A stretch of 64,000 bases of DNA. Origin: Serratia proteamaculans (lineage in GTDB: Bacteria > Pseudomonadota > Gammaproteobacteria > Enterobacterales > Enterobacteriaceae). Location: NCBI RefSeq assembly GCF_008830365.1, contig NZ_WBKI01000001.1, forward strand, positions 1,798,001 through 1,862,000, in the 5' to 3' direction. Of this stretch, positions 36,594-46,528 are shown piece after piece. Under the pieces are notes generated by a model that did no database searches, was not told the origin of the DNA, and saw nothing but the letters and a program-made list of their open reading frames with translations. Numbering within the stretch: the stretch's first letter is position 1; every line of letters starts with the position of its first letter. The position numbers and the translations under genes are program-made.

Positions 36594-39500
36594 TTACAAC
36601 GCTCTTAGAATACGGTTCAGCAACGGTCCCAACACCTTGAACGACGTTGGTGAAACGATATCTACGTGCGCACAATCCAGCTCATGCACCTGCAAGGCAT
36701 CGACGTATTGCGACCAGGTCTGCTGCACGTCCATCCCTTCCTGCAATGTCTGACGCGCGACAAACAGCGTCGCCTGCCCTTTAAAGTTCGCCGTATGAGT
36801 CGCCGAAAGCAGGCGCACTGAATCGGCATAGTTGGCTTCGATATTATCGAACATCGCCACCCGGGTTTCACCCAATGCAGGATCCAACGCATCCTCGGAA
36901 ACTGCCAGGAACTGCTGACGCTCGCGCTGGACCTCTTTGAGCACGTTATCATCCAGCATCACGTCCCAGTTCTGCGTTTCCGGCGGATAGGTATCCAGCA
37001 GCCCAAGGAAGGCCACCTCTTCACCCCGCGCCTGCAACCTGGCGGCAATGCCCTGCGCCAATGTGCCACCCAGTGAGTAACCGATAAAGTGGTACGGGCC
37101 CTGCGGCTGCACCTGCAATACCGTCTCCAGATGTGCATCGCAGACCTGATCCATATCCTCGCTCAGCGCCAGCGGACCACCTGGCCGTGGTGACTGAATA
37201 CCCACCAGCGACCAATGCTGATCGATATAGCGCGGCAATACGCTGAACTGCCAGGAGAATCCGGATGCCGGATGCAGACAGAACAACGTTGGGCCTTCCG
37301 TGGTACGTAACGGCAGTACGCTGTCGAAACCGGTCTGATCGGCCTCTTCCTGCGTGCGCTCTTCCGCCAGCAGCTGCGCCAACTGTTCCACCCGGGAAGC
37401 CACCATCACCTGCCCTACCGAGACCGCTTTACCCAGCTCACGGCGCAGCTCCGCCGCCAGGCGCATCGCCAGCAGCGAGTGACCACCGAGGGCAAAGAAA
37501 TCGTCGTCGGCAAACACGGTTTCACGCTGCAGCAGACGGGCGAACACCGCAGCAATCGCCGTTTCCAGCCCGGCTCCGGGTTCACGCCCGGCGGCTCTGA
37601 CACCGCTCTGTGGTTGCGGCAGCGCTTTGCGATCCAGCTTGCCATTGGCACTCAGCGGCAAGGATTCCATCTCGACCAACGCCACCGGCACCATATGTGG
37701 CGGCAAACGATCGGCCAGCGCGGCTCGCAGCACCTCCAGATCGAGGCGCACACCGGGCTGCGCCACCAGATAGCCTACCAGTTGACGGGCATCGCCACCG
37801 GCCGGATCTGTCGGCGTATTATCCAGCACCAGCGCATGAGTCACCGCCTGCTTGATGCCCGGTAATGACAGCAACGCATGATCGATTTCACTCAGTTCTA
37901 TACGTTGACCACGAATTTTTAGCTGATCGTCGCTGCGGCCGAGGTATTCCACTTCGCCCCCCGGTAACCAGCGTGCGACGTCGCCCGTGCGATACATCCG
38001 CCCACCGTCACCTTCCGGATCGGCCACAAAGCGGCTGGCGGTCAGTTCTGGTCGGCCCAGATAGCCGTGCGCCAGCTGTACACCGGTGAGATACAAATCA
38101 CCCGCGACACCCGGCGGCACCGGCCGCAAGCGTGCGTCGAGAATGCGCAGACCGGTGTTCCATACCGGCAGACCAATAGGCACGTTAGCCCCGGTGACGG
38201 CGGCCAACGCCTCGCCCCAGGCCGGATGCCAACTGACGTCTACCGCCGCTTCGGTCGGGCCGTACAGGTTATGCAACGGCACCGCGGTGCGGCTTTGCCA
38301 CAGGCGGCACAGCTCGGCCGGCAAGGCTTCACCACTGCAGAACACCTGCCGCAACGGCGCACAACACGCCACCGCCTGCCGAGTGTCCAATGCACCGACA
38401 AAGGCCGCCAGCATCGAAGGCACAAAGTGCATAGTGGTGACCCGATATCGGTCAATCAGTTGCAGCAACTGTTCCGGATCGCGATGCGCCTCCGGCGGTG
38501 CCATCACCAACTGGGCACCCACCATCAGCGGCCAGAAGAACTCCCACACCGAGACGTCAAAACTGCAGGGGGTTTTCTGCAACACTACATCGCCCGCGGC
38601 CATCGGATACTGATGCTGCATCCACAGCAGACGGTTGACGATCGCCTGATGCCCCACCAGCACACCTTTCGGCCGCCCGGTTGAGCCGGAGGTAAAGATA
38701 ATGTAGGCCGGATGATGCGGCGTTGGCCCACTGAGCACCACGTCCGCCGCGCTGCCTGCGGCCAGCGGTGCGTCATACAGCAAGATCTCACCCTGACCGG
38801 AAAAACGCGCCTGCTGGCTGGCTTCGGTGATAATCAGGCGTGGCGCGGCATCTTCCAGCATCATGCTAAGGCGTTCGTCAGGATAACCGGTGTCCAGCGG
38901 CAAATAAGCCGCCCCGGCCTCGACGATGGCCATTAATGCCAGCGACAAAAACACCGACCGTGGCAAGGCAACGGCGACGATATCGCCGGGCTGCACGCCC
39001 TGTGCCGTCAGTTGACGCGCTAACGCAGTGACCTGTTCACGGGTCTCGCGGTAGTTGAATTGGTATTGCGCATCGGCCAGCGCCGGGGCATCCGGGGTTT
39101 TCTGTGCCTGTTCCGCCAGCAGGCCGCTGAGGGTTTGCGGCGCCACTGGATGAGCGGTGTCGTTAACCCGGGCCAACAATTGGCGATCCTGCTCGGTGAG
39201 CAAATCGGCTTCACCGATCGGCATCTGTGGCTGTGCCGCAAACTGGCGCAGCAACAGCGGCAGGCGTTGCAGATGCGCCGCCAGCTCATCCGGCTGATAA
39301 CGCTCGGCATTAGCCAGCAGATCAACCTTCAGCGTACCGGCCTCATCGAGGTACAACGCGATTTCCAGGTCACGCACCGGCCCGGAGGCCAGCTCATGGG
39401 TAATGCCTTCGATATCACCGAAATCCAATTGGAAATCGAACATCTTAAAGTTGAAAACGGTGCCGTACAGCGGCTGGGCATCGCCAATCCGCCCCAGATC

Positions 39501-40574
39501 ACGCTGCACCTGTTCCGCCTCGTAACGCTGATGACGACGGACACTTTTCAGTTCTCGGCCGATATTGCCGGCGACCTCGCTCAGTGTCGCCTGAGGATCG
39601 AGGTGCATTTCGATCGGCAATACGTTAATCACCGGTCCATTGGCACACAGTGCCGCCGAACCGGTGCGGCGCATAAAGATAAAACCGGCACTGAAGCTGG
39701 CGTGGCCGCTCAGGCGAGACACCCACAGCGCCACCAATGCCAGCGCCATATCTGCCACGCTGAACTGCTGCAGACCGGCGTTCACAAGTTGACTAAAGTC
39801 CTGGCGGTCACACAGCTGTGATAACCGATGAATGCGGGTGGTCGGCGTTTGGCCGGCCAACGGCTGTGGACAGAGCGTGGCCGGGGTCGGCAACTGCTGC
39901 GCCTTGTTCAGCCAAAAGGCCGCATCGCGTTGACAGGTAGGCGACTGGGCGTAGCGTTGATACTCTTCAACCACTTCGCTGAAGGCGCTAAACGGCGTCG
40001 GGTCCGGCTGTTCATTACGCAACGTTCGGGTATAAATATGAGCAATTCTGCGGGCAATGGCGGTGAAACTGAAGCCATCGACCAAAATATGGTGATAACG
40101 CTGATACCAGAACCAGCGCCGATCCGACAGGAGGATCAACATATGGCGGTACAGCGCATTGCCGCTGCCGATGCGTAAATCACCTGACATATCCAGTTGC
40201 ATCAAGGCGCGTGCTGCAACGCCTGCGTCAGGAGAATCACGCAGATCAATAAACTCGACCGGCAGGATCGCCAGCGCCGGGTCATGCCACTGCATCGGCA
40301 CCCCGTCACGCTCTGCAAAACGGAACTGCAAGGTATCCACTTCGGACAGCCCCTGCGCAATCGCCTGTAGCAGACAATCCTGGTCCAGCGGGCCGTTCAG
40401 CTCAATGAAGTGGGAAACCGCATAGGCATTGGCATGCGGTGAAATTTGATCGGCAACCCAGATCCCGGGCTGCGCGGCGACCAACGGCAGCTCAGTGGCG
40501 AGTTGCTGTTCGGACGATAATAAAATGCTGTCTGACAAGGGACTGACTCCTGTTTTCGGGACTAATGCCATCAC
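36594..40574 (-). CDS. entF: Enterobactin synthase component F (NRPS)
   Basis: This 1326-residue nonribosomal peptide synthetase (E. coli 1293) joins three DHB-Ser units into the enterobactin trilactone. Domain order is condensation with HHILVDG at 161-167, adenylation (about 470-960) with YIIFTSGSTGRPKG, a peptidyl carrier with the phosphopantetheine Ser1033 in GGHSLLAM, and a thioesterase with Ser1167 in GYSLGG and His about 1303. Around the adenylation pocket (SFDVSVWEFFWP, MHFVPSM, VFCSGEALP, GPTEAAVDVSW) the sequence follows E. coli EntF, so serine is expected. It overlaps ybdZ by 4 bases. Confidence 0.96.
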   Translation of the reverse strand: MMALVPKTGVSPLSDSILLSSEQQLATELPLVAAQPGIWVADQISPHANAYAVSHFIELNGPLDQDCLLQAIAQGLSEVDTLQFRFAERDGVPMQWHDPALAILPVEFIDLRDSPDAGVAARALMQLDMSGDLRIGSGNALYRHMLILLSDRRWFWYQRYHHILVDGFSFTAIARRIAHIYTRTLRNEQPDPTPFSAFSEVVEEYQRYAQSPTCQRDAAFWLNKAQQLPTPATLCPQPLAGQTPTTRIHRLSQLCDRQDFSQLVNAGLQQFSVADMALALVALWVSRLSGHASFSAGFIFMRRTGSAALCANGPVINVLPIEMHLDPQATLSEVAGNIGRELKSVRRHQRYEAEQVQRDLGRIGDAQPLYGTVFNFKMFDFQLDFGDIEGITHELASGPVRDLEIALYLDEAGTLKVDLLANAERYQPDELAAHLQRLPLLLRQFAAQPQMPIGEADLLTEQDRQLLARVNDTAHPVAPQTLSGLLAEQAQKTPDAPALADAQYQFNYRETREQVTALARQLTAQGVQPGDIVAVALPRSVFLSLALMAIVEAGAAYLPLDTGYPDERLSMMLEDAAPRLIITEASQQARFSGQGEILLYDAPLAAGSAADVVLSGPTPHHPAYIIFTSGSTGRPKGVLVGHQAIVNRLLWMQHQYPMAAGDVVLQKTPCSFDVSVWEFFWPLMVGAQLVMAPPEAHRDPEQLLQLIDRYRVTTMHFVPSMLAAFVGALDTRQAVACCAPLRQVFCSGEALPAELCRLWQSRTAVPLHNLYGPTEAAVDVSWHPAWGEALAAVTGANVPIGLPVWNTGLRILDARLRPVPPGVAGDLYLTGVQLAHGYLGRPELTASRFVADPEGDGGRMYRTGDVARWLPGGEVEYLGRSDDQLKIRGQRIELSEIDHALLSLPGIKQAVTHALVLDNTPTDPAGGDARQLVGYLVAQPGVRLDLEVLRAALADRLPPHMVPVALVEMESLPLSANGKLDRKALPQPQSGVRAAGREPGAGLETAIAAVFARLLQRETVFADDDFFALGGHSLLAMRLAAELRRELGKAVSVGQVMVASRVEQLAQLLAEERTQEEADQTGFDSVLPLRTTEGPTLFCLHPASGFSWQFSVLPRYIDQHWSLVGIQSPRPGGPLALSEDMDQVCDAHLETVLQVQPQGPYHFIGYSLGGTLAQGIAARLQARGEEVAFLGLLDTYPPETQNWDVMLDDNVLKEVQRERQQFLAVSEDALDPALGETRVAMFDNIEANYADSVRLLSATHTANFKGQATLFVARQTLQEGMDVQQTWSQYVDALQVHELDCAHVDIVSPTSFKVLGPLLNRILRAL

Positions 40575-40777
40575 GCCTTACGCAGTGATGCGGGCCGCAT
40601 ATCCTGCCAATGTTGTTCCAGCCACAGCACGCACAGCGGCCGGGTCGCCGGGCCGAATACCGGCGTCCACCCCGCCGGTACTGCGCTGAAATCCGGCCAC
40701 AGGCTGTATTGCCGTTGGTCATTCTGCACAATCAGGCAGATTTGTTGTTCGTCATCGAACGGGTTCAGAGTTTCCAT
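40571..40777 (-). CDS. ybdZ: MbtH-like protein YbdZ
   Basis: This 68-residue MbtH-family protein binds and activates the EntF adenylation domain. The family signature is visible: NPFDDE at the start, YSLWPDFSAVPAGW in the middle (Ser, Leu and two Trp) and WLEQHWQDMRP at the end. The ATG at 40777 sits 6 bases after GGAG. A GTG one codon earlier is possible. Its start lies inside the end of fes and its end overlaps entF, so fes-ybdZ-entF is translationally coupled as in E. coli. Confidence 0.92.
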   Translation of the reverse strand: METLNPFDDEQQICLIVQNDQRQYSLWPDFSAVPAGWTPVFGPATRPLCVLWLEQHWQDMRPASLRKA

Positions 40778-42122
40778 CACGGACTCCTTGGATGGTGAAG
40801 GTTAGCTTGGCCGAAGGAGCAGGAACGTGATCTGCCCACAGCGTCTGTAGCCCATCGATCAGACCGCCACGCCAGCACAGGTGATCATGCCCACCCGCTA
40901 CCACCCGGTATTGCACCCGATGTCCGGCGTCACGCAGCAATGCCGCCATTTGGTCGTTCACTCGGCGCGCTACTTTTTCGTGCACGCCAGCCTCCATAAA
41001 CACCTTCAGCTTACCCTTGCCGACGCCCTGCTCAACCTGATGCAGCAACCAGCCGGCATCGGCGGGTATCTCTTCACGCTGATACATATCGCGACGTGGC
41101 CACCAGAAGGAGCCAGACTGGCTGATAACGCCGCCGAAGCACTGTGGCCAGTGCAAGCCGGCATACAGCGATGACAGGCCGCCAAAACTCTGGCCGCACA
41201 CTAACGTCGTGGCCGGATCACTGCGGTGAGGCGCCCATTCGGCCACCTGCGGCAGCAGTTCTTCTTGCACCGCCAGCCAGAAATCTTCATTGCAGGCCAG
41301 TTCCTGACTACGGTGTTTCAGGCTGATGATGTCGATCAGCAGATAAACCGCTTCCGGCAGTTTGCCTTCGCGGGTCAACTGCATCAGCGGATCCCAGACC
41401 GGCATGTTGCTCGACCAGAATTGCCCGTCCAGCATTACCGCCAGCGGCCGTTGCGCCGGGTTGCTGTCGCCGGTGGTGTAAACCCAGACGTTACGGGTAT
41501 TACCCAGTCGCTCGCTGTGCCAACTATGACGCTGCAGTCGCGCAGGCGGCGCTGGCGTACAGCGCCCACTGGCCACGGCGTAGCGATCAAAATCCAGCCA
41601 GGCCGGTTGCGATGGGGCCTCCGGCATATGCAGCCCGGACAGCACATTGCCGCCAACACCGGTCCATGAACGATGGGGATTAAGCAGATCCTGAGTCGCA
41701 CCGGCAAACACCTGATGCCACCAGTGACGGATTGAATGCATATTGGCGTGCGCATCGTCACCACTGTTTTCCAGCGGGCGGTCGTCCATACAGGGGATAA
41801 AGCAGTAACTGCCACGCCAGTCCGCGCTCAGCTCAGTTTGCCAATACCAGACGTCGGTGCCTTCCAGTCGTTGTAGGCTCTGTGGCGGCGACGACTGATG
41901 GTGGTCGGTCAGGCAATTGATGTGGATCCAAACGCGTTGATAGGCTGAAGTGAGCTCACATCCCTGCGGATCGCGCCATAAAAATGTGACCTTCCCTCGC
42001 CCATCCCCCAGCAGCTCCACCAGCGGCGTGCCGCGTTTGGCGATATTCAGCCACCATCCATGGCGCCCGGCGTGCTTGCTCGATAATAATCTGCTGCTTT
42101 CTGACTCGGATTTTGTTTTCAA
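40752..42122 (-). CDS. fes: Enterobactin esterase Fes
   Basis: This cytoplasmic serine esterase of 456 residues (E. coli about 400) hydrolyses Fe-enterobactin to release iron. The N-terminal domain has VTFLWRDPQG and DHHQSSPPQSLQRLEGTDVWYW. The alpha/beta-hydrolase domain has the nucleophile in CGQSFGGLSSLYAGLHWP and the His in VVAGGHDHLCWRGGLIDGL. No ATG lies near the expected start. TTG at 42122 (KTKSESES follows) gives the best fit to the homologue, so initiation is unusual. The last 26 bases overlap ybdZ. Confidence 0.9.
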   Translation of the reverse strand: MKTKSESESSRLLSSKHAGRHGWWLNIAKRGTPLVELLGDGRGKVTFLWRDPQGCELTSAYQRVWIHINCLTDHHQSSPPQSLQRLEGTDVWYWQTELSADWRGSYCFIPCMDDRPLENSGDDAHANMHSIRHWWHQVFAGATQDLLNPHRSWTGVGGNVLSGLHMPEAPSQPAWLDFDRYAVASGRCTPAPPARLQRHSWHSERLGNTRNVWVYTTGDSNPAQRPLAVMLDGQFWSSNMPVWDPLMQLTREGKLPEAVYLLIDIISLKHRSQELACNEDFWLAVQEELLPQVAEWAPHRSDPATTLVCGQSFGGLSSLYAGLHWPQCFGGVISQSGSFWWPRRDMYQREEIPADAGWLLHQVEQGVGKGKLKVFMEAGVHEKVARRVNDQMAALLRDAGHRVQYRVVAGGHDHLCWRGGLIDGLQTLWADHVPAPSAKLTFTIQGVRDGNSEPVR

Positions 42123-42210
42123 AACGCCTATTCACTTTTTAGCTGGCAGCTTCAGGAAAGCCGGTAAATTCGCGGCGCGAGGCGCTGCCCAAGAAAACCG
42201 TAAACCGAAT

Positions 42211-42229
42211 ACTATTGATAATTATTTGC
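42211..42229. promoter_or_regulatory. Fur box in the fes-fepA divergent region
   Basis: It matches 13 of 19 Fur positions around TTGATAAT and ATT. It is enclosed by an inverted CTATTG/CAATAG. The 327-base region 42123-42449 holds no gene. Confidence 0.6.
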
Positions 42230-42449
42230 GTTTGCAATAGTGTGTGTAGGCCCGCAAACGGGGCAGGTATTCTTCAACAGGGATGGATACCGGGTTTTAG
42301 CGCTGAATCCAATGTCGGTATCGGTGTCGTCGCGTCTCGGCCGGCTGGATTTTTATTTTCGAAAACACAAAAACTACAACCGCCCTTCTCTCCGCCGGTG
42401 GCCTACAGCTTGGGTGCCCCGGGAAAGGCAGCAAGGTAGGAACACTCAC

Positions 42450-44729
42450 ATGAACCGCAAATTGTCTCGTTATTCCTTAGCCACACTCATCGGGTTAGGA
42501 TTAGGCGCGTCCGCCTTTGCGCACGCCGCACAGCAAACAGAAACCACCGCAGAAACAGACTCCGTCGCCAAAAATAAAAAAGAAGCCGCCGAAGACACCA
42601 TTGTTGTCACCGCTGCCAAGCAGAACCTGCAGGCACCGGGCGTTTCTACCATCAGCGCCGACGAAATCAAAAAGCGCCCACCGGCGCGCGATATCAGTGA
42701 ACTGATCCGCACCATGCCCGGCGTTAACCTGACCGGCAACTCCACCAGTGGCCAGCGCGGCAACAACCGCCAGATCGATATTCGTGGCATGGGTCCGGAA
42801 AATACCCTGATCCTGATCGACGGCAAACCCGCTACCAGCCGTAATTCGGTGCGCCAGGGCTGGCGTGGCGAACGTGATACCCGTGGCGATACCGCCTGGG
42901 TACCACCGGAGATGATTGAACGCATCGAAGTGCTGCGCGGCCCGGCGGCAGCACGCTACGGCAACGGTGCCGCCGGCGGCGTCGTCAACATCATCACCAA
43001 GAAGAACACCAAAGAGCTGCACGGCTCGTTAAATGCCTACTTCAACGTCCCGCAGCACAAGCAAGAAGGCTCTACCAAGCGTACCGACTTCAGCCTGTCA
43101 GGTCCGTTGACCGACGAGCTAAGCTTCCGCCTGTTTGGCGGCTACAGCAAAACTCAGGCCGATGCCTGGGATATCAACGAATCACACAAATCCGCGCGTG
43201 TGGGCGCTTATGCCAGCAGCACACCCTCCGGACGTGAAGGCGTAGAAGACAAAAACATCGATGCCATGCTGCACTGGGACTTTGCTCACTTGCAGTCACT
43301 GGAGTTTGAGTATGCCTACGGTCGCCAGGGCAACCTGTATGCCGGGGATACCCAAAACACCAACTCCAACGCGCTGGTGCAAAGCAACTACGGCAAAGAG
43401 ACCAACCGTATTTACCGTGAAACCTTCGGCCTCAACCACCGTGGTGCCTGGGATAACGGCGTCAGCACCAACAACTATATTCAGTTCGAACGCACGCGTA
43501 ATACCCGTCTGAACGAAGGCCTGGCCGGCGGTACCGAAGGCATCTTCGATACCAAAAACGAGGGTTTCGGCACCACCAAGCTGGACGATTTCCTGGCGCA
43601 CAGCGAAGTCAGCGTGCCATTCGAACTGGGCGTGACGCAAACCGCCACGGTCGGGACCGAGTGGAATCAACAGAAGATGAAGGACGGCTCTTCCACCAGC
43701 CAAACTCAGATGGGCGGCACCATTCCAGGCCAAGACACCGGCACCCGTAGCCCTTACGCCTCCGCGCATATCTTCTCGCTGTTTGCCGAAGACAATATGG
43801 AGCTGACTGACAGCACCATGCTGACACCGGGCCTACGTTACGACCTGCACTCCGAGGCCGGCAACAACTGGAGCCCGTCACTGAACCTGTCGCAGGAACT
43901 GGGCGACTTCTTCACCCTGAAGATGGGCATCGCCCGTGCCTATAAGGCACCAAACCTGTACCAGACCAACCAAAACTATTTGCTCTACAGCAAGGGGCAA
44001 GGTTGTTCGTCCAGCGACGTCAAAAATGGCTGTTACCTGCTGGGTAACGACGATCTGAAAGCGGAAACCAGCGTCAACAAAGAGATTGGTCTGGAATTTC
44101 ATAACGACGGCTGGCTGGCCGGCGTGACCTATTTCCGTAACGACTACCACAACAAAATTGAAGCGGGCAACTCCCGAATCGACACCAGCAGCACCGGTAC
44201 CGCCATTTACCAGTGGGAAAACGTGCCTAAAGCGGTAGTACAGGGGCTGGAAGGGTCGTTGAACGTGCCGGTGAGCGAGACCGTTTCCTGGACCAACAAT
44301 GCCACCTACATGATTGAAAACAAGAATAAGACGACCGGTGATTACCTGTCGATTATTCCTGAGTTCACCATCAACTCGACCCTGAGCTGGCAGGCAACCC
44401 AGGAGCTGTCGATGCAATCGACCCTGACCTGGTACGGCCGCCAGAAACCGAAGAAGTATAACTACCAGGGTAAGCCGGTTAGCGGCACCGAAACCAAGGA
44501 AGTCAGCCCTTACGCCGTAGTGGGCGCCAGCGCCACCTATGATGTGACCAAGAACATCAGCCTGACCGCCGGTATCGACAACCTGTTCGATAAACGCCAG
44601 TTCCGTGAAGGTAACTCGCAGAACGTGGGTGATCCAACCACCGGCGCGATTAACATCGCCGGCGCAGGGGCAGCCACCTACAACGAACCGGGCCGGACTT
44701 ACTATATGAGCGTGAATACCCATTTCTAA
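42450..44729 (+). CDS. fepA: Outer-membrane ferric-enterobactin receptor FepA
   Basis: This TonB-dependent receptor of 759 residues (E. coli precursor 746) has a signal peptide that ends at AHA. A TonB box DTIVVTA lies near mature residue 25. The plug domain (about 50-200) has TMPGVNLTGNSTSGQRGNNRQIDIRGMG split over its core, and RGPAAARYGNGAAGGVVNIITK. A 22-strand barrel ends in YYMSVNTHF with the terminal Phe. The ATG at 42450 is chosen for the signal peptide and AAGGTAGG upstream. It is divergent from fes over a Fur site. A terminator follows. Confidence 0.95.
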   Translation: MNRKLSRYSLATLIGLGLGASAFAHAAQQTETTAETDSVAKNKKEAAEDTIVVTAAKQNLQAPGVSTISADEIKKRPPARDISELIRTMPGVNLTGNSTSGQRGNNRQIDIRGMGPENTLILIDGKPATSRNSVRQGWRGERDTRGDTAWVPPEMIERIEVLRGPAAARYGNGAAGGVVNIITKKNTKELHGSLNAYFNVPQHKQEGSTKRTDFSLSGPLTDELSFRLFGGYSKTQADAWDINESHKSARVGAYASSTPSGREGVEDKNIDAMLHWDFAHLQSLEFEYAYGRQGNLYAGDTQNTNSNALVQSNYGKETNRIYRETFGLNHRGAWDNGVSTNNYIQFERTRNTRLNEGLAGGTEGIFDTKNEGFGTTKLDDFLAHSEVSVPFELGVTQTATVGTEWNQQKMKDGSSTSQTQMGGTIPGQDTGTRSPYASAHIFSLFAEDNMELTDSTMLTPGLRYDLHSEAGNNWSPSLNLSQELGDFFTLKMGIARAYKAPNLYQTNQNYLLYSKGQGCSSSDVKNGCYLLGNDDLKAETSVNKEIGLEFHNDGWLAGVTYFRNDYHNKIEAGNSRIDTSSTGTAIYQWENVPKAVVQGLEGSLNVPVSETVSWTNNATYMIENKNKTTGDYLSIIPEFTINSTLSWQATQELSMQSTLTWYGRQKPKKYNYQGKPVSGTETKEVSPYAVVGASATYDVTKNISLTAGIDNLFDKRQFREGNSQNVGDPTTGAINIAGAGAATYNEPGRTYYMSVNTHF

Positions 44730-44751
44730 CGGTGGGATAAATCGGTAATGA

Positions 44752-44776
44752 TACGGGGGCTGCCATGCAGCCCCCG
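44752..44776. terminator. Bidirectional terminator after fepA
   Basis: The stem ACGGGGGCTGC/GCAGCCCCCGT is followed by TTTATTT on the plus strand. Confidence 0.7.
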
Positions 44777-44781
44777 TTTAT

Positions 44782-46389
44782 TTATTTCTCCAGCGAAACC
44801 TGTTTGAAGATGTGCTTGCCAAACGGGTCGATCTCGTAACCTTTCACTTCTTTGCGCACCGGTTCAAAAATGGTTGAGTGGGCAATCATCATTGCCGGCA
44901 TTTGGTCATGCATCATCACCTGCGCCTGCTGATACATCGCCACCCGTTTGGCGTGGTCATTCTCTTCACGCGCCTGCAAAATCAGCTTATCAAAGGGTGG
45001 ATAGCACCACTTGGCCGAGTTCGAACCCCCATTGGCCGACACGCAGGTAAACAGCGGGCCGAAGAAGTTATCCGGATCGCCGTTGGCAGTGGTCCAACCC
45101 ATCAATGCCGCCTGATGTTCACCGTTTTTTATCCGCTGCAGGTACTCACCCCACTCGAAGGTGACAATCTTGGCCTTCACGCCGATCTTCGCCCAATCGG
45201 CCTGGATCATCTCCGCCATGCGCTTGGCATTCGGGTTGTACGGTCGTTGTACCGGCATCGCCCACAGATCAATAGCGAAGCCCTGGCCCAGCCCGGCCTC
45301 CTGCAACAACTGTTTGGCTTTTTCCGGTGAGTACGGATAGTCCTCAATTTTATCATTGCTGCCCCACTGGGTCGGTGGCAGCAGGTTCTTCGCCGGCTGC
45401 CCCGCGCCGTGGAACACCGCTTCGAGAATAGCCGGCTTGTTCACCGCCAGAGCCAACGCCTGCCGTACCTTGAGGTTATCCAACGGCTTTTTCTGGGTGT
45501 TGAACGCCAGGAAACCGATGTTCAACCCGGATTTCTCCATCAACTGGATATTTTTGTCCTCACGCATGCGCGTCAGATCCGCCGGGTTGGGGAACGGCAT
45601 AACCTGGCATTCATTCTTTTGCAGCTTGGCGAAGCGCACCGCCGCATCCGGGGTGATCGAGAACACCAAGCGGTCAATCTTCGGTTTACCCTCCCAATAC
45701 TGATCGAACGCCTTGTAGAGGATCTTCGCATCCTTCTGGTACTGCACCAACTGGAAGGGGCCGGTACCGACAGGATCGTTATCCACCCGCTGCGGGGTGC
45801 CGGCTTTCAGCATCGCATCGGCATATTCGGCGGATAGAATAGTGGCGAAATACATGCCGAGATCGGCCACAAACGGCGCTTCTGCGCGCGAAAGTTCAAA
45901 GCGCACAGTGTTGTCATCCACTTTGACAATCTGGTTGATCAGCGAACCAAACTCCATCGATTCGAAGTTGGTGTAAGCCCCGTTGGAGACGTTGTGATAA
46001 GGGTTATTGGCATCTTTTTGCCGCATAAAGGAGAAGATGACATCGTCGGCATTGAAGTCACGGGTGGGAGTAAAGTATTTGTTGCTCTGAAACTTCACGC
46101 CTTTACGCAGATGAAAGGTGTAATTCTTGCCGTCTTCGCTCACCTGCCAGCTTTCCGCCAGGCTCGGTTGCAGCTCGACGGTACCGGTTTTGAAATCCAC
46201 CAGCCGGTTGTAAATCGTCGCCGAACTGGCATCGACCGTCGGGCCGGAGGTAAACAGCTGCGGATTGAAACCTTCCGGCGAGCTTTCGGAACAATAAACC
46301 AGCGTGCTGGCACGCGCGCCCCCCATCACCGCCAGGGCCAATAATCCCAGCGTCATTGTTATCGCTTTTGCTTTTGATTTCTGATTCAT
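44782..46389 (-). CDS. DppA-like periplasmic dipeptide/heme-binding protein (orphan)
   Basis: This class C solute-binding protein of 535 residues has the length of E. coli DppA and clear similarity (SLVYCSESSPEGFNPQ-type start as STLVYCSESSPEGF, then PVGTGPFQLVQYQKDAKI and GWTTANGDPDNFFGPLFTC). A signal peptide ends at ARA. DppA binds dipeptides and also heme. No dppBCDF-type permease genes are nearby, so it must use transporters encoded elsewhere or be a paralogue of the main DppA. The ATG at 46389 follows GGGGAT. Confidence 0.87.
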   Translation of the reverse strand: MNQKSKAKAITMTLGLLALAVMGGARASTLVYCSESSPEGFNPQLFTSGPTVDASSATIYNRLVDFKTGTVELQPSLAESWQVSEDGKNYTFHLRKGVKFQSNKYFTPTRDFNADDVIFSFMRQKDANNPYHNVSNGAYTNFESMEFGSLINQIVKVDDNTVRFELSRAEAPFVADLGMYFATILSAEYADAMLKAGTPQRVDNDPVGTGPFQLVQYQKDAKILYKAFDQYWEGKPKIDRLVFSITPDAAVRFAKLQKNECQVMPFPNPADLTRMREDKNIQLMEKSGLNIGFLAFNTQKKPLDNLKVRQALALAVNKPAILEAVFHGAGQPAKNLLPPTQWGSNDKIEDYPYSPEKAKQLLQEAGLGQGFAIDLWAMPVQRPYNPNAKRMAEMIQADWAKIGVKAKIVTFEWGEYLQRIKNGEHQAALMGWTTANGDPDNFFGPLFTCVSANGGSNSAKWCYPPFDKLILQAREENDHAKRVAMYQQAQVMMHDQMPAMMIAHSTIFEPVRKEVKGYEIDPFGKHIFKQVSLEK

Positions 46390-46475
46390 CGTGCCATCCC
46401 CAGAGTAAAAAACAGACTCGATGGATACCAATAAATCATGCAGTTAGGGATGTAAAGAACAAATTCTGAGCATGT

Positions 46476-46508
46476 AAAACGGGGAGTGCCAAAGACGGCA
46501 TTCCCCGT
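46476..46508 (-). terminator. Terminator after budB
   Basis: The stem ACGGGGAATGCC/GGCACTCCCCGT (minus-strand reading, one mismatched pair) is followed by TTTT. It separates budB from the dppA-like gene. Confidence 0.65.
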
Positions 46509-46528
46509 GGTTTAACGACTTGTTGAAA

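Noticed and set aside
36594-40574. EntF as a serratiochelin-type or threonine-activating synthetase
   Set aside because: The adenylation pocket region and the C-A-T-TE order follow E. coli EntF, and no extra condensation or diamine-related genes are present, so enterobactin is the simpler reading.
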